From E44-bin89 sp034409565 (lineage in GTDB: Bacteria; Chloroflexota; Dehalococcoidia; Dehalococcoidales; RBG-16-60-22), in contig DAOUMS010000003.1 of NCBI GenBank assembly GCA_034409565.1, forward strand, positions 62,001 to 126,000: a stretch of 64,000 nt of DNA, in the 5' to 3' direction. This document shows positions 6,904 through 15,962 of the stretch, in pieces. Within the stretch, counting starts at the first letter, position 1. Every line of letters starts with the position of its first letter. The position numbers and the translations under genes are program-made. The notes beneath the pieces were generated by a model, which saw only the letters and a list, made by a program, of their open reading frames with translations, was not told where the DNA came from and searched no databases.

Positions 6904-9195
6904 ATGGTGGATACTCTGGCCTTCCTGCACCATCTTCAGTCCCAGCCCACCTACGCCGGCCAGGTCGCCCATGTGGAGCACATTTCCCCCCACCGCGCCG
7001 AGTACGCAGAGCTTGACCGGCCATTAGCTCCGGAACTCTTAGCGCGCCTGAAAGGTCAGGGGCTATTCCCCCTTTATGCGCACCAGGCGGCAGCGGTCAA
7101 CAGCATCAGGGACGGACAGAACGTCATGGTGGCCACAGCCAGCGCCAGCGGCAAGACCCTCTGCTACAACATTGCGGTCGCCGAGGCACTGCTGGCCGAC
7201 CGGTCGGGCCGCGCCATCTATCTTTTCCCCACTAAAGCGCTGGCGCAGGACCAGTTACGAGCTTTACATAAATTATTCACCCCCGACCTTTTCCAGATTG
7301 AGGAGCTGGACACCTTTGATGGCGATACGCCGAGAGGGGAGCGGGCGGAGATACGAAAGCGCGCCCGGATAATCCTGAGCAATCCCGATATGCTTCACGT
7401 TGGTATCCTGCCCAACCATCAGTACTGGTCAAGGCTGCTGCGCCATTTGAAGTACGTGGTGGTGGACGAGGCCCACACCTATCGTGGCGTCTTCGGCTCG
7501 CACGTGGCCGGGGTGCTGCGCCGGCTGCGGCGTCTGTGCCGACTCTACGGCTCCGAGCCGCAGTTCATCTGCTCTTCGGCGACTATCGCCAACCCCGGCG
7601 AACACGCCGGGCAGCTGGTGGGGCTGCCCTTTGCGGTGGTGGACAATGACGGCTCGCCGCACGGTGGCAAGGACTTCGTCTTCTGGAACCCACCCATTAT
7701 TGATGAGGCGAAAAGCGTCCGTCGCAGCGCCAACAGCGAGGCCACTCATCTGTTCACCGAGCTGGTGCACCAGGGCACCCGCACCCTGACCTTTGCCCGC
7801 ACCCGCCGCCTCACCGAATTAATTTATATTTATGCAAAAGAAAGGCTGGCCGAGATAAGCGTTGGGCGACCGCTCAAAATCATGCCCTACCGCGCCGGCT
7901 ATCTTCCTGAGGAGCGTCGCCAGATTGAGCGGGAGCTTTTCCACGGGCAGCTTGCTGGCGCGGTGGCAACCAATGCGCTGGAGTTGGGCATAGATATCGG
8001 CGACCTTGATGCAACGGTGCTGGCGGGCTATCCGGGTACCATTGCCAGCACCTGGCAGCAGGCGGGCCGGAGCGGCCGGAGCCGGGAGCAGTCAATGAGC
8101 TTCCTGGTGGGACTGGACAACCCGCTGGACCAGTATTTCATGAGGCACCCGGATTCGTTCTTCGGTAAGAATTTTGAAAATGCGCTGGTCAATCCGGCCA
8201 ACCCCTACATTTTGCGGGCGCACCTGCTGTGCGCCGCCTGGGAGTGCCCGCTCGACAGTGATGATGAACAGATATTCGGTCCTGCCTTTGCCCGGGAGAG
8301 GGACATGCTGGTTGAGCAGGGCGTCCTCCGCGAGCGCAACCGGAGGTGGTACCTGTCCCCGGCGATTGCCTATCCGGCGCAGGCGGTCAATATCCGTGCT
8401 ACGTCGGGAAAGAATTTCGATGTGGTGGATACGTCAACGGACTCGCTGCTGGAGACGGTGGAGGCCAGCGTGGCCTTCTTCCAGGTACACCCGGGCGCCA
8501 TCTATCTCCATCAGGGAGAGTCTTACCTGGTCAAGGAGCTCGACCTGAACAACCGCACCGCCTACGCCGAGCCGACAAAGGCCAACTACTATACCCAGAC
8601 CAAGGAAATCGAAGACTTACACATTGTCAAAGTTTTGAAGAAGAAAAAAGCGGGCAGGGTGAACCTGTACCTGGGGGAGGTGGAGGTCACCAACCACGTT
8701 GTGGGCTTCAAGAAGAAGGCGCAGTACACCGATGAGGTTATCGGTGAGGAGCCGCTTGACCTGCCGCCGCAGACTTTTGCCACCGTTGGTCTCTGGTTTG
8801 ACCTGCCGGATGGGGTTGAATTTCGCCTGGAAGAGGCACAGCTTGACTACGCGGGCGGCCTGCATGCCGTGGAGCACGCGGCCATCGGTATCCTGCCGCT
8901 GTTCGCCATGTGCGACCGCAATGATATTGGCGGCGTGTCCACGCCGCTGCACCCGGACACTGGCCGCGCCCAGGTGTTCATCTATGACGCCTATCCCGGC
9001 GGCGTCGGCATCACCGAGAGAGGTTTTGACATCATTACCGAATTGTGGCAAGCTACATTAAGGGCGATTGTGGAGTGTCCCTGCCAGGACGGCTGCCCGA
9101 GCTGCATACAGTCGCCCAAGTGCGGCAACAACAACCAGCCTCTGGACAAAGAGGCCGCCCGGGTGCTGCTGGAAGAATTATTGGCCAAAGGTTAG
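6904..9195 (+). CDS. mrfA: MrfA/YprA-type DEAH helicase with DUF1998 zinc domain
   Basis: This is a 763-aa superfamily 2 helicase. Motif I is TASASGKTLCYN, motif II VVVDEAHTYRG, motif III SSAT and motif VI QQAGRSGRS. The C-terminal DUF1998 domain ends with a four-cysteine metal site (C-P-C-Q-D-G-C-P-S-C, then C-G-N-N-N). In Bacillus MrfA unwinds DNA in repair of mitomycin-type lesions, usually with the exonuclease MrfB; no mrfB is in the window. The length equals the family norm. The start ATG 6904 follows a GAGGAGGG site. Confidence 0.9.
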   Translation: MVDTLAFLHHLQSQPTYAGQVAHVEHISPHRAEYAELDRPLAPELLARLKGQGLFPLYAHQAAAVNSIRDGQNVMVATASASGKTLCYNIAVAEALLADRSGRAIYLFPTKALAQDQLRALHKLFTPDLFQIEELDTFDGDTPRGERAEIRKRARIILSNPDMLHVGILPNHQYWSRLLRHLKYVVVDEAHTYRGVFGSHVAGVLRRLRRLCRLYGSEPQFICSSATIANPGEHAGQLVGLPFAVVDNDGSPHGGKDFVFWNPPIIDEAKSVRRSANSEATHLFTELVHQGTRTLTFARTRRLTELIYIYAKERLAEISVGRPLKIMPYRAGYLPEERRQIERELFHGQLAGAVATNALELGIDIGDLDATVLAGYPGTIASTWQQAGRSGRSREQSMSFLVGLDNPLDQYFMRHPDSFFGKNFENALVNPANPYILRAHLLCAAWECPLDSDDEQIFGPAFARERDMLVEQGVLRERNRRWYLSPAIAYPAQAVNIRATSGKNFDVVDTSTDSLLETVEASVAFFQVHPGAIYLHQGESYLVKELDLNNRTAYAEPTKANYYTQTKEIEDLHIVKVLKKKKAGRVNLYLGEVEVTNHVVGFKKKAQYTDEVIGEEPLDLPPQTFATVGLWFDLPDGVEFRLEEAQLDYAGGLHAVEHAAIGILPLFAMCDRNDIGGVSTPLHPDTGRAQVFIYDAYPGGVGITERGFDIITELWQATLRAIVECPCQDGCPSCIQSPKCGNNNQPLDKEAARVLLEELLAKG

Positions 9196-9220
9196 AGGCA
9201 GTGGTGGTTTTGTGAAGTTC

Positions 9221-9242
9221 AGGGGGGCGAAGCCCCTCTTTT
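9221..9242 (+). terminator. Rho-independent terminator after mrfA
   Basis: GGGGC (9224-9228), loop GAA, GCCCC (9232-9236), then a T-rich run (9239-9242). It lies between mrfA and ftsY and separates their transcription. Confidence 0.6.
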
Positions 9243-9286
9243 AAAAATTCTCTCTCTTTGCAGGAGGGGGACAGGGAGTAAGGTAG

Positions 9287-10180
9287 ATAGCCAACCTCAT
9301 TCAAGTCCTGAAGCGCAGTCGGGAGACTTGGTTTTCCCGGGCCATGCACCTCTTCGACCGTACCACGGTTGGCGACGAGGTGTGGGGCGAGCTTGAGGAA
9401 CTGCTCATTGGCGCCGATGTGGGCATGAATACCGCAGAAAAACTGATTCAAGTGGTCAGGGAAAAAGCGGACAGTGAGAGGTTAGACGGCTCACTGGTGC
9501 GGGACGCCATGAAGGCGGAGATGATTGATATTTTGAAAATTGCTTCTCCGGGAGAGCCGGCTCCAGCGCCGCCCCGAGTTTCTCTCTTTGTCGGGGTTAA
9601 CGGCGGTGGTAAGACGACGTCCATCGCCAAATACGCCCACCGTTTGCAGAAAGAGGGTAAGCGCGTGTTGCTGGTGGCGGCGGACACGTTCCGGGCGGCG
9701 GCCATTGACCAGTTAAAAAAGTGGGGGGAGCGGGCCGAGGTGGAGGTCATTGCCCACCAGCCGGGTGCCGACCCGGGGGCGGTGGTCTATGATGCATTGC
9801 AGGCGGCGCACCACCGGCAGGTCGGGGAAGTCGTTATTGATACTGCGGGCCGTCTCCACACCAAGTACAATTTGATGGAGGAACTGAAGAAGATAAGGCG
9901 GGTCGCCGCCAAGATGAATGATGCGGCACCGCACGAGGTAATTCTGGTCATTGATGCCACCACCGGCCAGAACGGCCTGACACAGGCCAGGTACTTCACC
10001 GACGCCGTCGGGGTCACCGGCGTTTTTCTGGCCAAGCTGGACGGCACCGCCAAGGGCGGTATCGTTCTCGCCATCTGTGATGAGTTGAAAATCCCGATTA
10101 AATACATCGGCACCGGGGAGAAACTGGAGGATATGGCCGAGTTTGACGCCGGGGCCTTTGTGGAGGCGCTATGTGCCTGA
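9287..10180 (+). CDS. ftsY: Signal recognition particle receptor FtsY
   Basis: This GTPase docks the SRP-ribosome complex at the membrane. The G domain shows G1 VNGGGKTTS, ADTFRAAA, DTAGR and AKLDGTAKGG, and the N domain ends E-L-L-I-G-A-D-V-G. ATG 9344 would give 278 aa and cut into the first N-domain helices. The codons upstream read L-I-Q-V-L-K-R-S-R-E-T-W, which fits an FtsY N domain, back to a TAG at 9284. No ATG, GTG or TTG occurs in that stretch. The candidates are ATA 9287 (GGGAG 8 bases upstream), ATT 9299 or CTG 9308. It has no acidic A domain. Confidence 0.9.
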   Translation: MANLIQVLKRSRETWFSRAMHLFDRTTVGDEVWGELEELLIGADVGMNTAEKLIQVVREKADSERLDGSLVRDAMKAEMIDILKIASPGEPAPAPPRVSLFVGVNGGGKTTSIAKYAHRLQKEGKRVLLVAADTFRAAAIDQLKKWGERAEVEVIAHQPGADPGAVVYDALQAAHHRQVGEVVIDTAGRLHTKYNLMEELKKIRRVAAKMNDAAPHEVILVIDATTGQNGLTQARYFTDAVGVTGVFLAKLDGTAKGGIVLAICDELKIPIKYIGTGEKLEDMAEFDAGAFVEALCA

Positions 10181-10195
10181 TTGAGGAGTTAATTG

Positions 10196-10969
10196 ATGAT
10201 AACGATAAGCATTGACCCGGTGGCTTTCACCATCGGCTCGCTTGAAGTCCGGTGGTACGGCATTTTCATTGCCTTAGCGATTCTAACTGTGGTCCTGTGG
10301 ACCGCCTGGCAGGTGAAAAGGGGTGCCAGTATCACCTATGATACCGTGTTCACCGCGGCGCTGGTGGGCATTCCTTCTGGCTTGGTACTGGCCCGGCTGC
10401 TGCACGTGATTGACGCCTGGGAATACTACGGGCAACATATTGGTGAGATAATCGGCGGTGGCGGGCTTACGGCCTACGGGGCGGTGCTGGGCGCCACCAT
10501 CGGCGTCTGGGTTTACAGCCAGTTCAGCAAGATGAACTTCGGTTACTTTGCCGACGTGGTAGCCCCGGGCATCATTCTGGCGCAGGCGGTGGGCCGCATT
10601 GGCTGCCTGCTCAATGGCTGCTGCTATGGATTGGAAACGCTATTGCCGTGGGGCATTGTTTATACGAACCCCAGTAGCTTCTGCCCGGTGGGTGTGGAGG
10701 TTCACCCGACGCAGCTATACGAGTTATTATGGAATTTAATCGTTTTCGGTATTTTACTCAGGTTGAAAGGACACCTCAAACCGGACGGCTCTCTCTATCT
10801 GGTCTACATCAGCCTGTACTCGGTCTACCGTCTGGGCACGGATTTCCTGCGTGAGGGGACACCCTTTGTCTTCGGTCTGCATCAGGCACAGACCATCGCC
10901 GTCATCGTGCTGGCGATAGCCGTTCCGCTGCTGGTTCTCAGGACCAGGTGGGTGAGGGCCGAAAAATAA
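10196..10969 (+). CDS. lgt: Prolipoprotein diacylglyceryl transferase
   Basis: This inner-membrane enzyme transfers a diacylglyceryl group from phosphatidylglycerol to the lipobox cysteine of pre-lipoproteins. The 257-aa protein has about seven membrane segments. The signature GRIGCLLNGCCYG begins near residue 132, and a later HPTQLYE carries the conserved H-P-x-Q-x-Y-E. ATG 10196 lies 7 bases after GAGGAG and is preferred to the TTG just before it. It follows ftsY closely and overlaps the next gene by one base (TAATG). Confidence 0.92.
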   Translation: MITISIDPVAFTIGSLEVRWYGIFIALAILTVVLWTAWQVKRGASITYDTVFTAALVGIPSGLVLARLLHVIDAWEYYGQHIGEIIGGGGLTAYGAVLGATIGVWVYSQFSKMNFGYFADVVAPGIILAQAVGRIGCLLNGCCYGLETLLPWGIVYTNPSSFCPVGVEVHPTQLYELLWNLIVFGILLRLKGHLKPDGSLYLVYISLYSVYRLGTDFLREGTPFVFGLHQAQTIAVIVLAIAVPLLVLRTRWVRAEK

Positions 10970-12216
10970 TGCCCTCACTGTGGCGTTTCCCTCACATATT
11001 CTACGGGTGGTGGATTGTTGGTGCCTGTTTCATCATCGCCTTCTGTATGAGCGGCGCGGTCTTCTACGGGTTCACCACCATCTTTGAGCCCATAGCCGAG
11101 GAGTTCGGCTGGAGCTATACTTCGATATCAATTGCCGCTTCGATACGGGGACTGGAAGCCGGGGTGCTGGCACCGGTGGCCGGTATAGTAATTGACCGCT
11201 GGGGACCGCGGAGGCTCGTCTTCGGCGGCATGCTTTTTATTGGTCTTGGGATGCTGCTGCTCAGCCAGGTGCAGTCTATCGGCATGTTTTACGTTGCCTT
11301 TGTCCTGATGTCGCTAGGACTGAGCAGTTGTGGCAGTTCGGTCACGATAGCCGTGGTGGCTAACTGGTTCCGCCGCCGGGTGGGGCTGGCCACCGGCATC
11401 ACGATATGTGGTTACGGTGCGGCTGGCCTGCTGTTGCCCCTGATGGTCAGGCTGGTTGATGCCTATGACTGGCGAACGACGATAGTTATCATGGGCACTG
11501 GCATGCTCGCTATCGGGTTACCACTCTCAATGCTCCTGCGGCATAGGCCTGAGCAGTACGGTCTCCTGCCCGATGGGGAAGGTGGCGGGACAGTCTTTGG
11601 CGAGGGAGCAGTGAAGCTACCGGCCAGGGAAGTAAGCGTCAGCGTTGGGCAGGCAATGAGGACTCGTGCTTTCTGGCTTGTCGTGCTGGCGGCCATGCCG
11701 CATTTCATCGCGCTGTCGGCGGTGGTAACACACGTGATGCCGTACCTGAGCAGCGCGGGTATCGCCCGGACGCTGTCAGGCTTGGTGGCCATGGCCATCC
11801 CGCTGCTTAGCATCGGGGGGCGGTTTGGTTTCGGCTGGTTTGCCGACAGGTACGTAGCCAAAAGGATGTCAGCCATTGCCCTCATCATGCTGACGCTGGG
11901 GCTGGTCTGTTTTGAGTTTGTCTCTCTGGGGTGGACATGGCTGCTGGTGCCGTTCCTGGTACTCCTGGGCTTTGGCTATGGAGGGAACAATACTATGGTT
12001 GGCGTACTGCTGCGAGAGCACTTCGGGCGGGGTGAGTTCGGCACCATCATTGGTTTTGCCTGGGGTATGCTGATGCTTGGCAACATGGCCGGGCCGCCGA
12101 TTGCCGGCTGGGTGTTTGACCACTGGGGGAGCTATCAGGGCACGTGGCTGGTGATGGCGGGCAGCACTTTCATCGGCGCCATCATTATGGCCATGATGCC
12201 CCGGGCCGAGGAGTAG
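10969..12216 (+). CDS. MFS transporter, OFA/monocarboxylate-like
   Basis: This is a 415-aa major facilitator with 12 predicted membrane helices and a central cytoplasmic loop. The opening F-Y-G-W-W-I-V-G, F-E-P-I-A-E-E-F-G-W-S and D-R-W-G-P-R-R are typical of the oxalate/formate antiporter (OFA) and monocarboxylate carrier group. The substrate is probably a small organic acid but cannot be fixed. ATG 10969 overlaps the lgt stop codon, so it is translationally coupled. It is a paralogue of the two carriers near 37-40 kb. Confidence 0.82.
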   Translation: MPSLWRFPHIFYGWWIVGACFIIAFCMSGAVFYGFTTIFEPIAEEFGWSYTSISIAASIRGLEAGVLAPVAGIVIDRWGPRRLVFGGMLFIGLGMLLLSQVQSIGMFYVAFVLMSLGLSSCGSSVTIAVVANWFRRRVGLATGITICGYGAAGLLLPLMVRLVDAYDWRTTIVIMGTGMLAIGLPLSMLLRHRPEQYGLLPDGEGGGTVFGEGAVKLPAREVSVSVGQAMRTRAFWLVVLAAMPHFIALSAVVTHVMPYLSSAGIARTLSGLVAMAIPLLSIGGRFGFGWFADRYVAKRMSAIALIMLTLGLVCFEFVSLGWTWLLVPFLVLLGFGYGGNNTMVGVLLREHFGRGEFGTIIGFAWGMLMLGNMAGPPIAGWVFDHWGSYQGTWLVMAGSTFIGAIIMAMMPRAEE

Positions 12217-12249
12217 AAGATTCTCTGAATCGCCTCAGGCCAGCGTAGG

Positions 12250-12879
12250 TTAAAGTCTGTCCTTAAAGCTTTTGCGCAGAAAGACATGGTGCCAGCTACC
12301 TCCCGCAGCGCGCATTTCCCTTACTCTCGGGATATATTTGAGAGCGGGCAGCAGCAGTATGGCGATGGAAAAAATGATGAATTCAACGGAATGGTATTTC
12401 AGCCAGGCAACGAAGGGGAAGCAGAGGAAAGCCAGGCTGTAGCTCAAAGTGGGGTAGCGCGTCAGAAGCAGGCTGAGCCCGAAAACGGCGGCGTAGAAAG
12501 GTATGCCCCAGGGCATGAGATAGATAAGGATACCGATGCAGGTGGCGCCACCCCTGCCGCCCCGGAATTTTAAAAAGACGGTGAAAGCGTGGCCAGTTAC
12601 GACGGCAGCCGCGGCCAGCAGCTGTGCGTAGAGCGGCACGCCCAGCCAGCGCGCCAGCGCCACGGCTGCTACCCCCTTGCCAATGTCCACTGCCAGAACC
12701 GCAAGCCCCTCAAAAAATCCAATCTGGTAGCACACATTCATCGCCCCCATGCTGTGGCTGCCTATCTGGCGAATATCCACCCCTTTGCGCAGCCGGCCCA
12801 TGATGTAGCCCGATGGGATGGAGCCGATAATATAGGCGCAGACAATGGCGATGATAATAAGCACTATCTGGTTGTCCAT
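12250..12879 (-). CDS. PlsY-like glycerol-3-phosphate acyltransferase
   Basis: This is a 209-aa membrane protein of the PlsY family, which acylates glycerol-3-phosphate from acyl-phosphate. The first motif is canonical (GSIPSGYIMGR). The second reads I-G-S-H-S-M-G-A-M-N-V where the family has G-S-G-N-P-G-A-T-N, and the third reads G-H-A-F-T-V-F-L-K-F-R-G-G-R-G-G-A-T where the usual form is G-H-x-F-P followed later by G-G-K-G-V-A-T. It may be a diverged paralogue with altered activity. It is the last gene of the fabF-recJ-plsY unit, so the lipid context fits. Confidence 0.75.
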   Translation of the reverse strand: MDNQIVLIIIAIVCAYIIGSIPSGYIMGRLRKGVDIRQIGSHSMGAMNVCYQIGFFEGLAVLAVDIGKGVAAVALARWLGVPLYAQLLAAAAVVTGHAFTVFLKFRGGRGGATCIGILIYLMPWGIPFYAAVFGLSLLLTRYPTLSYSLAFLCFPFVAWLKYHSVEFIIFSIAILLLPALKYIPRVREMRAAGGSWHHVFLRKSFKDRL

Positions 12880-12884
12880 CTGTC

Positions 12885-14585
12885 TTATTGCTTCTGGTAA
12901 GACTGACTGCTCGGGGCAAAATCGAGGATATTAAGCCTGAGTGTTTCCTTGCCCTGCCAGCGGTCTATTTCCAGATTATAGACAATATCCAGAGTTGGGG
13001 CGATATCTGCCAGGTAGTTGCCCAGCCGGAAAGCGACGCCATCCCATCTGGCACCGTTCTGTCTGAGCTTCAAACGCAGGTGCTCGCCGCCGTTGCCCAT
13101 GGTGCGGCAGTCCATGACTTCAACGGACCGGCTGAGGTAGGTGGGAAAGGGGTTGCCGCGGCCAAAAGGCGCCAGCCGCTGCGTTATCTGGAAGGTATCT
13201 CCACCCAGGCCGGGCAGCGTGACCTCGGCGTCAATATCAAGGCTGGGGCGCAGGTCAACCTCTCTGAGCTGGGCGGTGGCCATGTTGACCAGTATTTCCT
13301 CAAGTTGGGGCAGGTTCTGTGTGGGCAGGGTGAAACCGGCCGCCTGGGAGTGACCGCCGAACTGTGAGAGAAGGTGTCGACTCTCTTTCAGGGCGGCAAT
13401 AATGTTGAACTCCGGAATGCTGCGGCAACTGCCGCTGCTCGTCTTTTCCCCGGTCTTGACGACCACGGCGGGACGGTAAAATTCCTCGGTCAGTCGGCTG
13501 GCCACCAGCCCGGCAATGCCGAGGAAGTAGTCCCGGTCACTCGCCATGAGCAGTGGTGAGATGCCACGGGAGAGTACCTGCTCCCGTGCCCGCGCCAGTG
13601 TGCTGGCGGTCAGTTTCTGTCGCTCGGCGTTTTTCTGTTCCAGCCACCTGGCCAGCCGGCGGGCCTCAGCCGGGGAGTCGGTGGTGAGCAGTTTGTAGCT
13701 GGACATGGCATGTTCCAGCCGCCCGGCCGCGTTCAGCCGCGGGGCGATAACCCAGGAGATACACTCGGCGTCAAGGCTGCCGCCGCTCAGTCCGGCCTGC
13801 TCGATGAGTGCTCTTATTCCCAGGCGCGGATTTTTATTCATCGCCATGAGCCCCTCTTTTACCAGGTAGCGGTTCTCCCCCAGCAGCGGTGACACATCGG
13901 CGACGGTGCCGAGTGCTGCTAGGTCCACCAGTGCCTCCAGTTCCCCTTCCCGGCCAACGCTCCGGTAGAGCGCTTGCAGCACTTTGAAGGCCACCCCGGC
14001 ACCGGTCAGCCCGGTAAAGGGGTACGCTGAACCGGGCAGTTTTGGATTGACAATGGCCGCTGCCGGCGGCATTTCGGGCAGGGGCGTGTGGTGGTCGGTA
14101 ATGACGATGTCCAGCCCCGTTCTCCTCGCCCGCTTGACTTCGGACAGGCTGGTAATACCGCAATCTACGGTTACCACGAGCCGGATGCCCTGCTGGCGGA
14201 GGTTTTCCAGCGCCGTGGTTTTCAGACCGTAGCCTTCGGTCAGGCGGTGCGGGATGTAGGGAACCACGTTGCCGCCGAGCGCGGTCAGGCCCTGGACGAG
14301 CAGGGCCGTGGCGGTGATGCCATCAGCGTCGTAGTCACCATATATGGCGATTGGTTCCCCGGAGAGCAGGGCCTGGTATATCCTGGCTACAGCCTGGTGC
14401 ATATCCGGCAGCAGCAGCGGGCTGCTGCAGAGGTTCTGGTCGGCGGCGAGGAAAGATGCCAGCTGGGTCGGTTCCTTCAGGCCGCGATTGAACAGGAGCT
14501 GGACAATAAGGGGAGGAATGCTTGAGTTGCTAACCAGGTACTGGTGCGGCACCGGTGGCAGCAGATTCCAGCGGTAGTGACTCAA
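12885..14585 (-). CDS. recJ: Single-stranded-DNA-specific exonuclease RecJ
   Basis: This 5'-3' ssDNA exonuclease acts in recombination and mismatch repair. The 566-aa protein has the DHH phosphoesterase motifs: Y-G-D-Y-D-A-D-G-I-T, V-T-V-D-C-G-I, and I-T-D-H-H-T with a following VNPK. The DHHA1 part carries a typical SGSCRSI and G-G-H-S-Q-A-A-G-F. The length is normal. It lies between fabF (2 bases upstream) and plsY (5 bases downstream) on the same strand. Confidence 0.92.
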   Translation of the reverse strand: MSHYRWNLLPPVPHQYLVSNSSIPPLIVQLLFNRGLKEPTQLASFLAADQNLCSSPLLLPDMHQAVARIYQALLSGEPIAIYGDYDADGITATALLVQGLTALGGNVVPYIPHRLTEGYGLKTTALENLRQQGIRLVVTVDCGITSLSEVKRARRTGLDIVITDHHTPLPEMPPAAAIVNPKLPGSAYPFTGLTGAGVAFKVLQALYRSVGREGELEALVDLAALGTVADVSPLLGENRYLVKEGLMAMNKNPRLGIRALIEQAGLSGGSLDAECISWVIAPRLNAAGRLEHAMSSYKLLTTDSPAEARRLARWLEQKNAERQKLTASTLARAREQVLSRGISPLLMASDRDYFLGIAGLVASRLTEEFYRPAVVVKTGEKTSSGSCRSIPEFNIIAALKESRHLLSQFGGHSQAAGFTLPTQNLPQLEEILVNMATAQLREVDLRPSLDIDAEVTLPGLGGDTFQITQRLAPFGRGNPFPTYLSRSVEVMDCRTMGNGGEHLRLKLRQNGARWDGVAFRLGNYLADIAPTLDIVYNLEIDRWQGKETLRLNILDFAPSSQSYQKQ

Positions 14586-14587
14586 GA

Positions 14588-15868
14588 TTATGCCTCAGTA
14601 TATTTTCGGAATATCAGTACCGAATTATGCCCGCCAAAACCAAACGAGTTGGACAGTGCCGTATTGACTTCAGCCCTGCGGGCGACGTTGGGCACGTAGT
14701 CAAGGTCACAATCGGGGTCGGGATGGTCGTAGTTGATGGTTGGCGGGATGATGCTGTTCTGCATGGACAGGATGCAGGCCAGTGCCTCGGCGGCGCCGGC
14801 GCAGCCGATGAGGTGTCCCAGCATTGACTTGGTGGAACTTATCGGCACCTTATAGGCGTAGTCACCGAAAACGGTCTTAATCGCCCTAGTCTCCATGACA
14901 TCGTTGAGCTGAGTGGAGGTGCCGTGGGCGTTAATGTAATCAATATCCGTCGGGGACAACCCCGCCTTTTTGAGCGCGATGCGCATGGCTTTGGCGGCTC
15001 CTTCGCCGCTCTCCAGCGGCTGGGTGACATGGAAGGAGTCAGCGGTGGCGCTGTAAGCGGCGATTTCCGCCAGTATGGGCACCTCCCTTTTCAAAACGTG
15101 CTCCAGCTTCTCCAGGATGAGCACACAGGCACCCTCGCTGATGACAAATCCGTCGCGCTCGGCGTCAAAGGGACGGGAGGCTTTCTGGGGAGCATCATTC
15201 CTGGTGGAAACTGCCTTCAGGGCGGTGAAAGCGGTAATGCCCAGCGGGTTGATTATCGACTCAGTGCCGCCGGCAAGCATGACCTGGGCATCGCCGTGCC
15301 TGAGTAGCTCATACGCGGCACCGATGGCATCCGAGCCGCTGGAGCAGGCTGACGTGGTACAGAAGTTTGGCCCCTTGATGCCAAGCGCAATTGATATCTG
15401 GGCGGCGGCAATATCGGCAATCATCATCGGCGCCAGGAAGGGGCTGACGCGGTCTGGCCCCCTTTCCACGAGAATCTTGGCCTGTTCAAACATTGTGTTC
15501 AGCCCGCCAATGCCACTGCCAATGATGACCCCGATGTCCTCAGCGTTGGTTTTGTTGATTTCCAGGCACGCCGACGCCACGGCCTCCCGGCTGGCCGCGA
15601 CCGCCAGCTGCGCGAAGCGGTCCATGCGGCGGGCTTCCTTCCGTTCGATGTAGCTGGTGGGCTCAAATCCCTTCACCTCGCCGGCGAACTTGGCCTCCAT
15701 GTTCGCGGGGTCGAATAAGGTAATATAGTCAATACCGGACTTACCGGTAACAAGCCCTTCCCAGGTAGTCTTGGTATCCAGACCGAGGGGGCTGAGAGTG
15801 CCCATCCCGGTAATAACAACTCTATCTTTACCGCCATTCATTGTCAGGAAATGCTCCCTTGTCTCCAT
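14588..15868 (-). CDS. fabF: 3-oxoacyl-ACP synthase II (KASII)
   Basis: This enzyme condenses malonyl-ACP with acyl-ACP in fatty-acid elongation. Catalytic Cys is in TTSACSSGSDAIG, the two histidines are in NAHGTST and MLGHLIGCAGA, and a late G-F-G-G-H-N motif closes the thiolase fold. ATG 15841 (M-N-G-G-K-D-R-V-V-I-T-G-M-G) gives the usual N-terminus and follows AGGGAG at longish spacing; ATG 15868 would add nine residues. The first gene of fabF-recJ-plsY, divergent from mtaB. Confidence 0.93.
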   Translation of the reverse strand: METREHFLTMNGGKDRVVITGMGTLSPLGLDTKTTWEGLVTGKSGIDYITLFDPANMEAKFAGEVKGFEPTSYIERKEARRMDRFAQLAVAASREAVASACLEINKTNAEDIGVIIGSGIGGLNTMFEQAKILVERGPDRVSPFLAPMMIADIAAAQISIALGIKGPNFCTTSACSSGSDAIGAAYELLRHGDAQVMLAGGTESIINPLGITAFTALKAVSTRNDAPQKASRPFDAERDGFVISEGACVLILEKLEHVLKREVPILAEIAAYSATADSFHVTQPLESGEGAAKAMRIALKKAGLSPTDIDYINAHGTSTQLNDVMETRAIKTVFGDYAYKVPISSTKSMLGHLIGCAGAAEALACILSMQNSIIPPTINYDHPDPDCDLDYVPNVARRAEVNTALSNSFGFGGHNSVLIFRKYTEA

Positions 15869-15925
15869 ATGATTTAATTATTTTTTTACCATAATTGCTG
15901 GCTATTTGCAAGCTGACCTCCGGCT

Positions 15926-15955
15926 TTGACCGCCGGTGAAGGGCGACCCTATAAT
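15926..15955 (+). promoter_or_regulatory. Sigma-70 type promoter of mtaB (leaderless arrangement)
   Basis: TTGACC (15926-15931), an 18-base spacer, then perfect TATAAT (15950-15955). The expected start point falls at 15962-15963, on the ATG at 15963, so the transcript would have essentially no leader. Confidence 0.65.
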
Positions 15956-15962
15956 GGAACTG

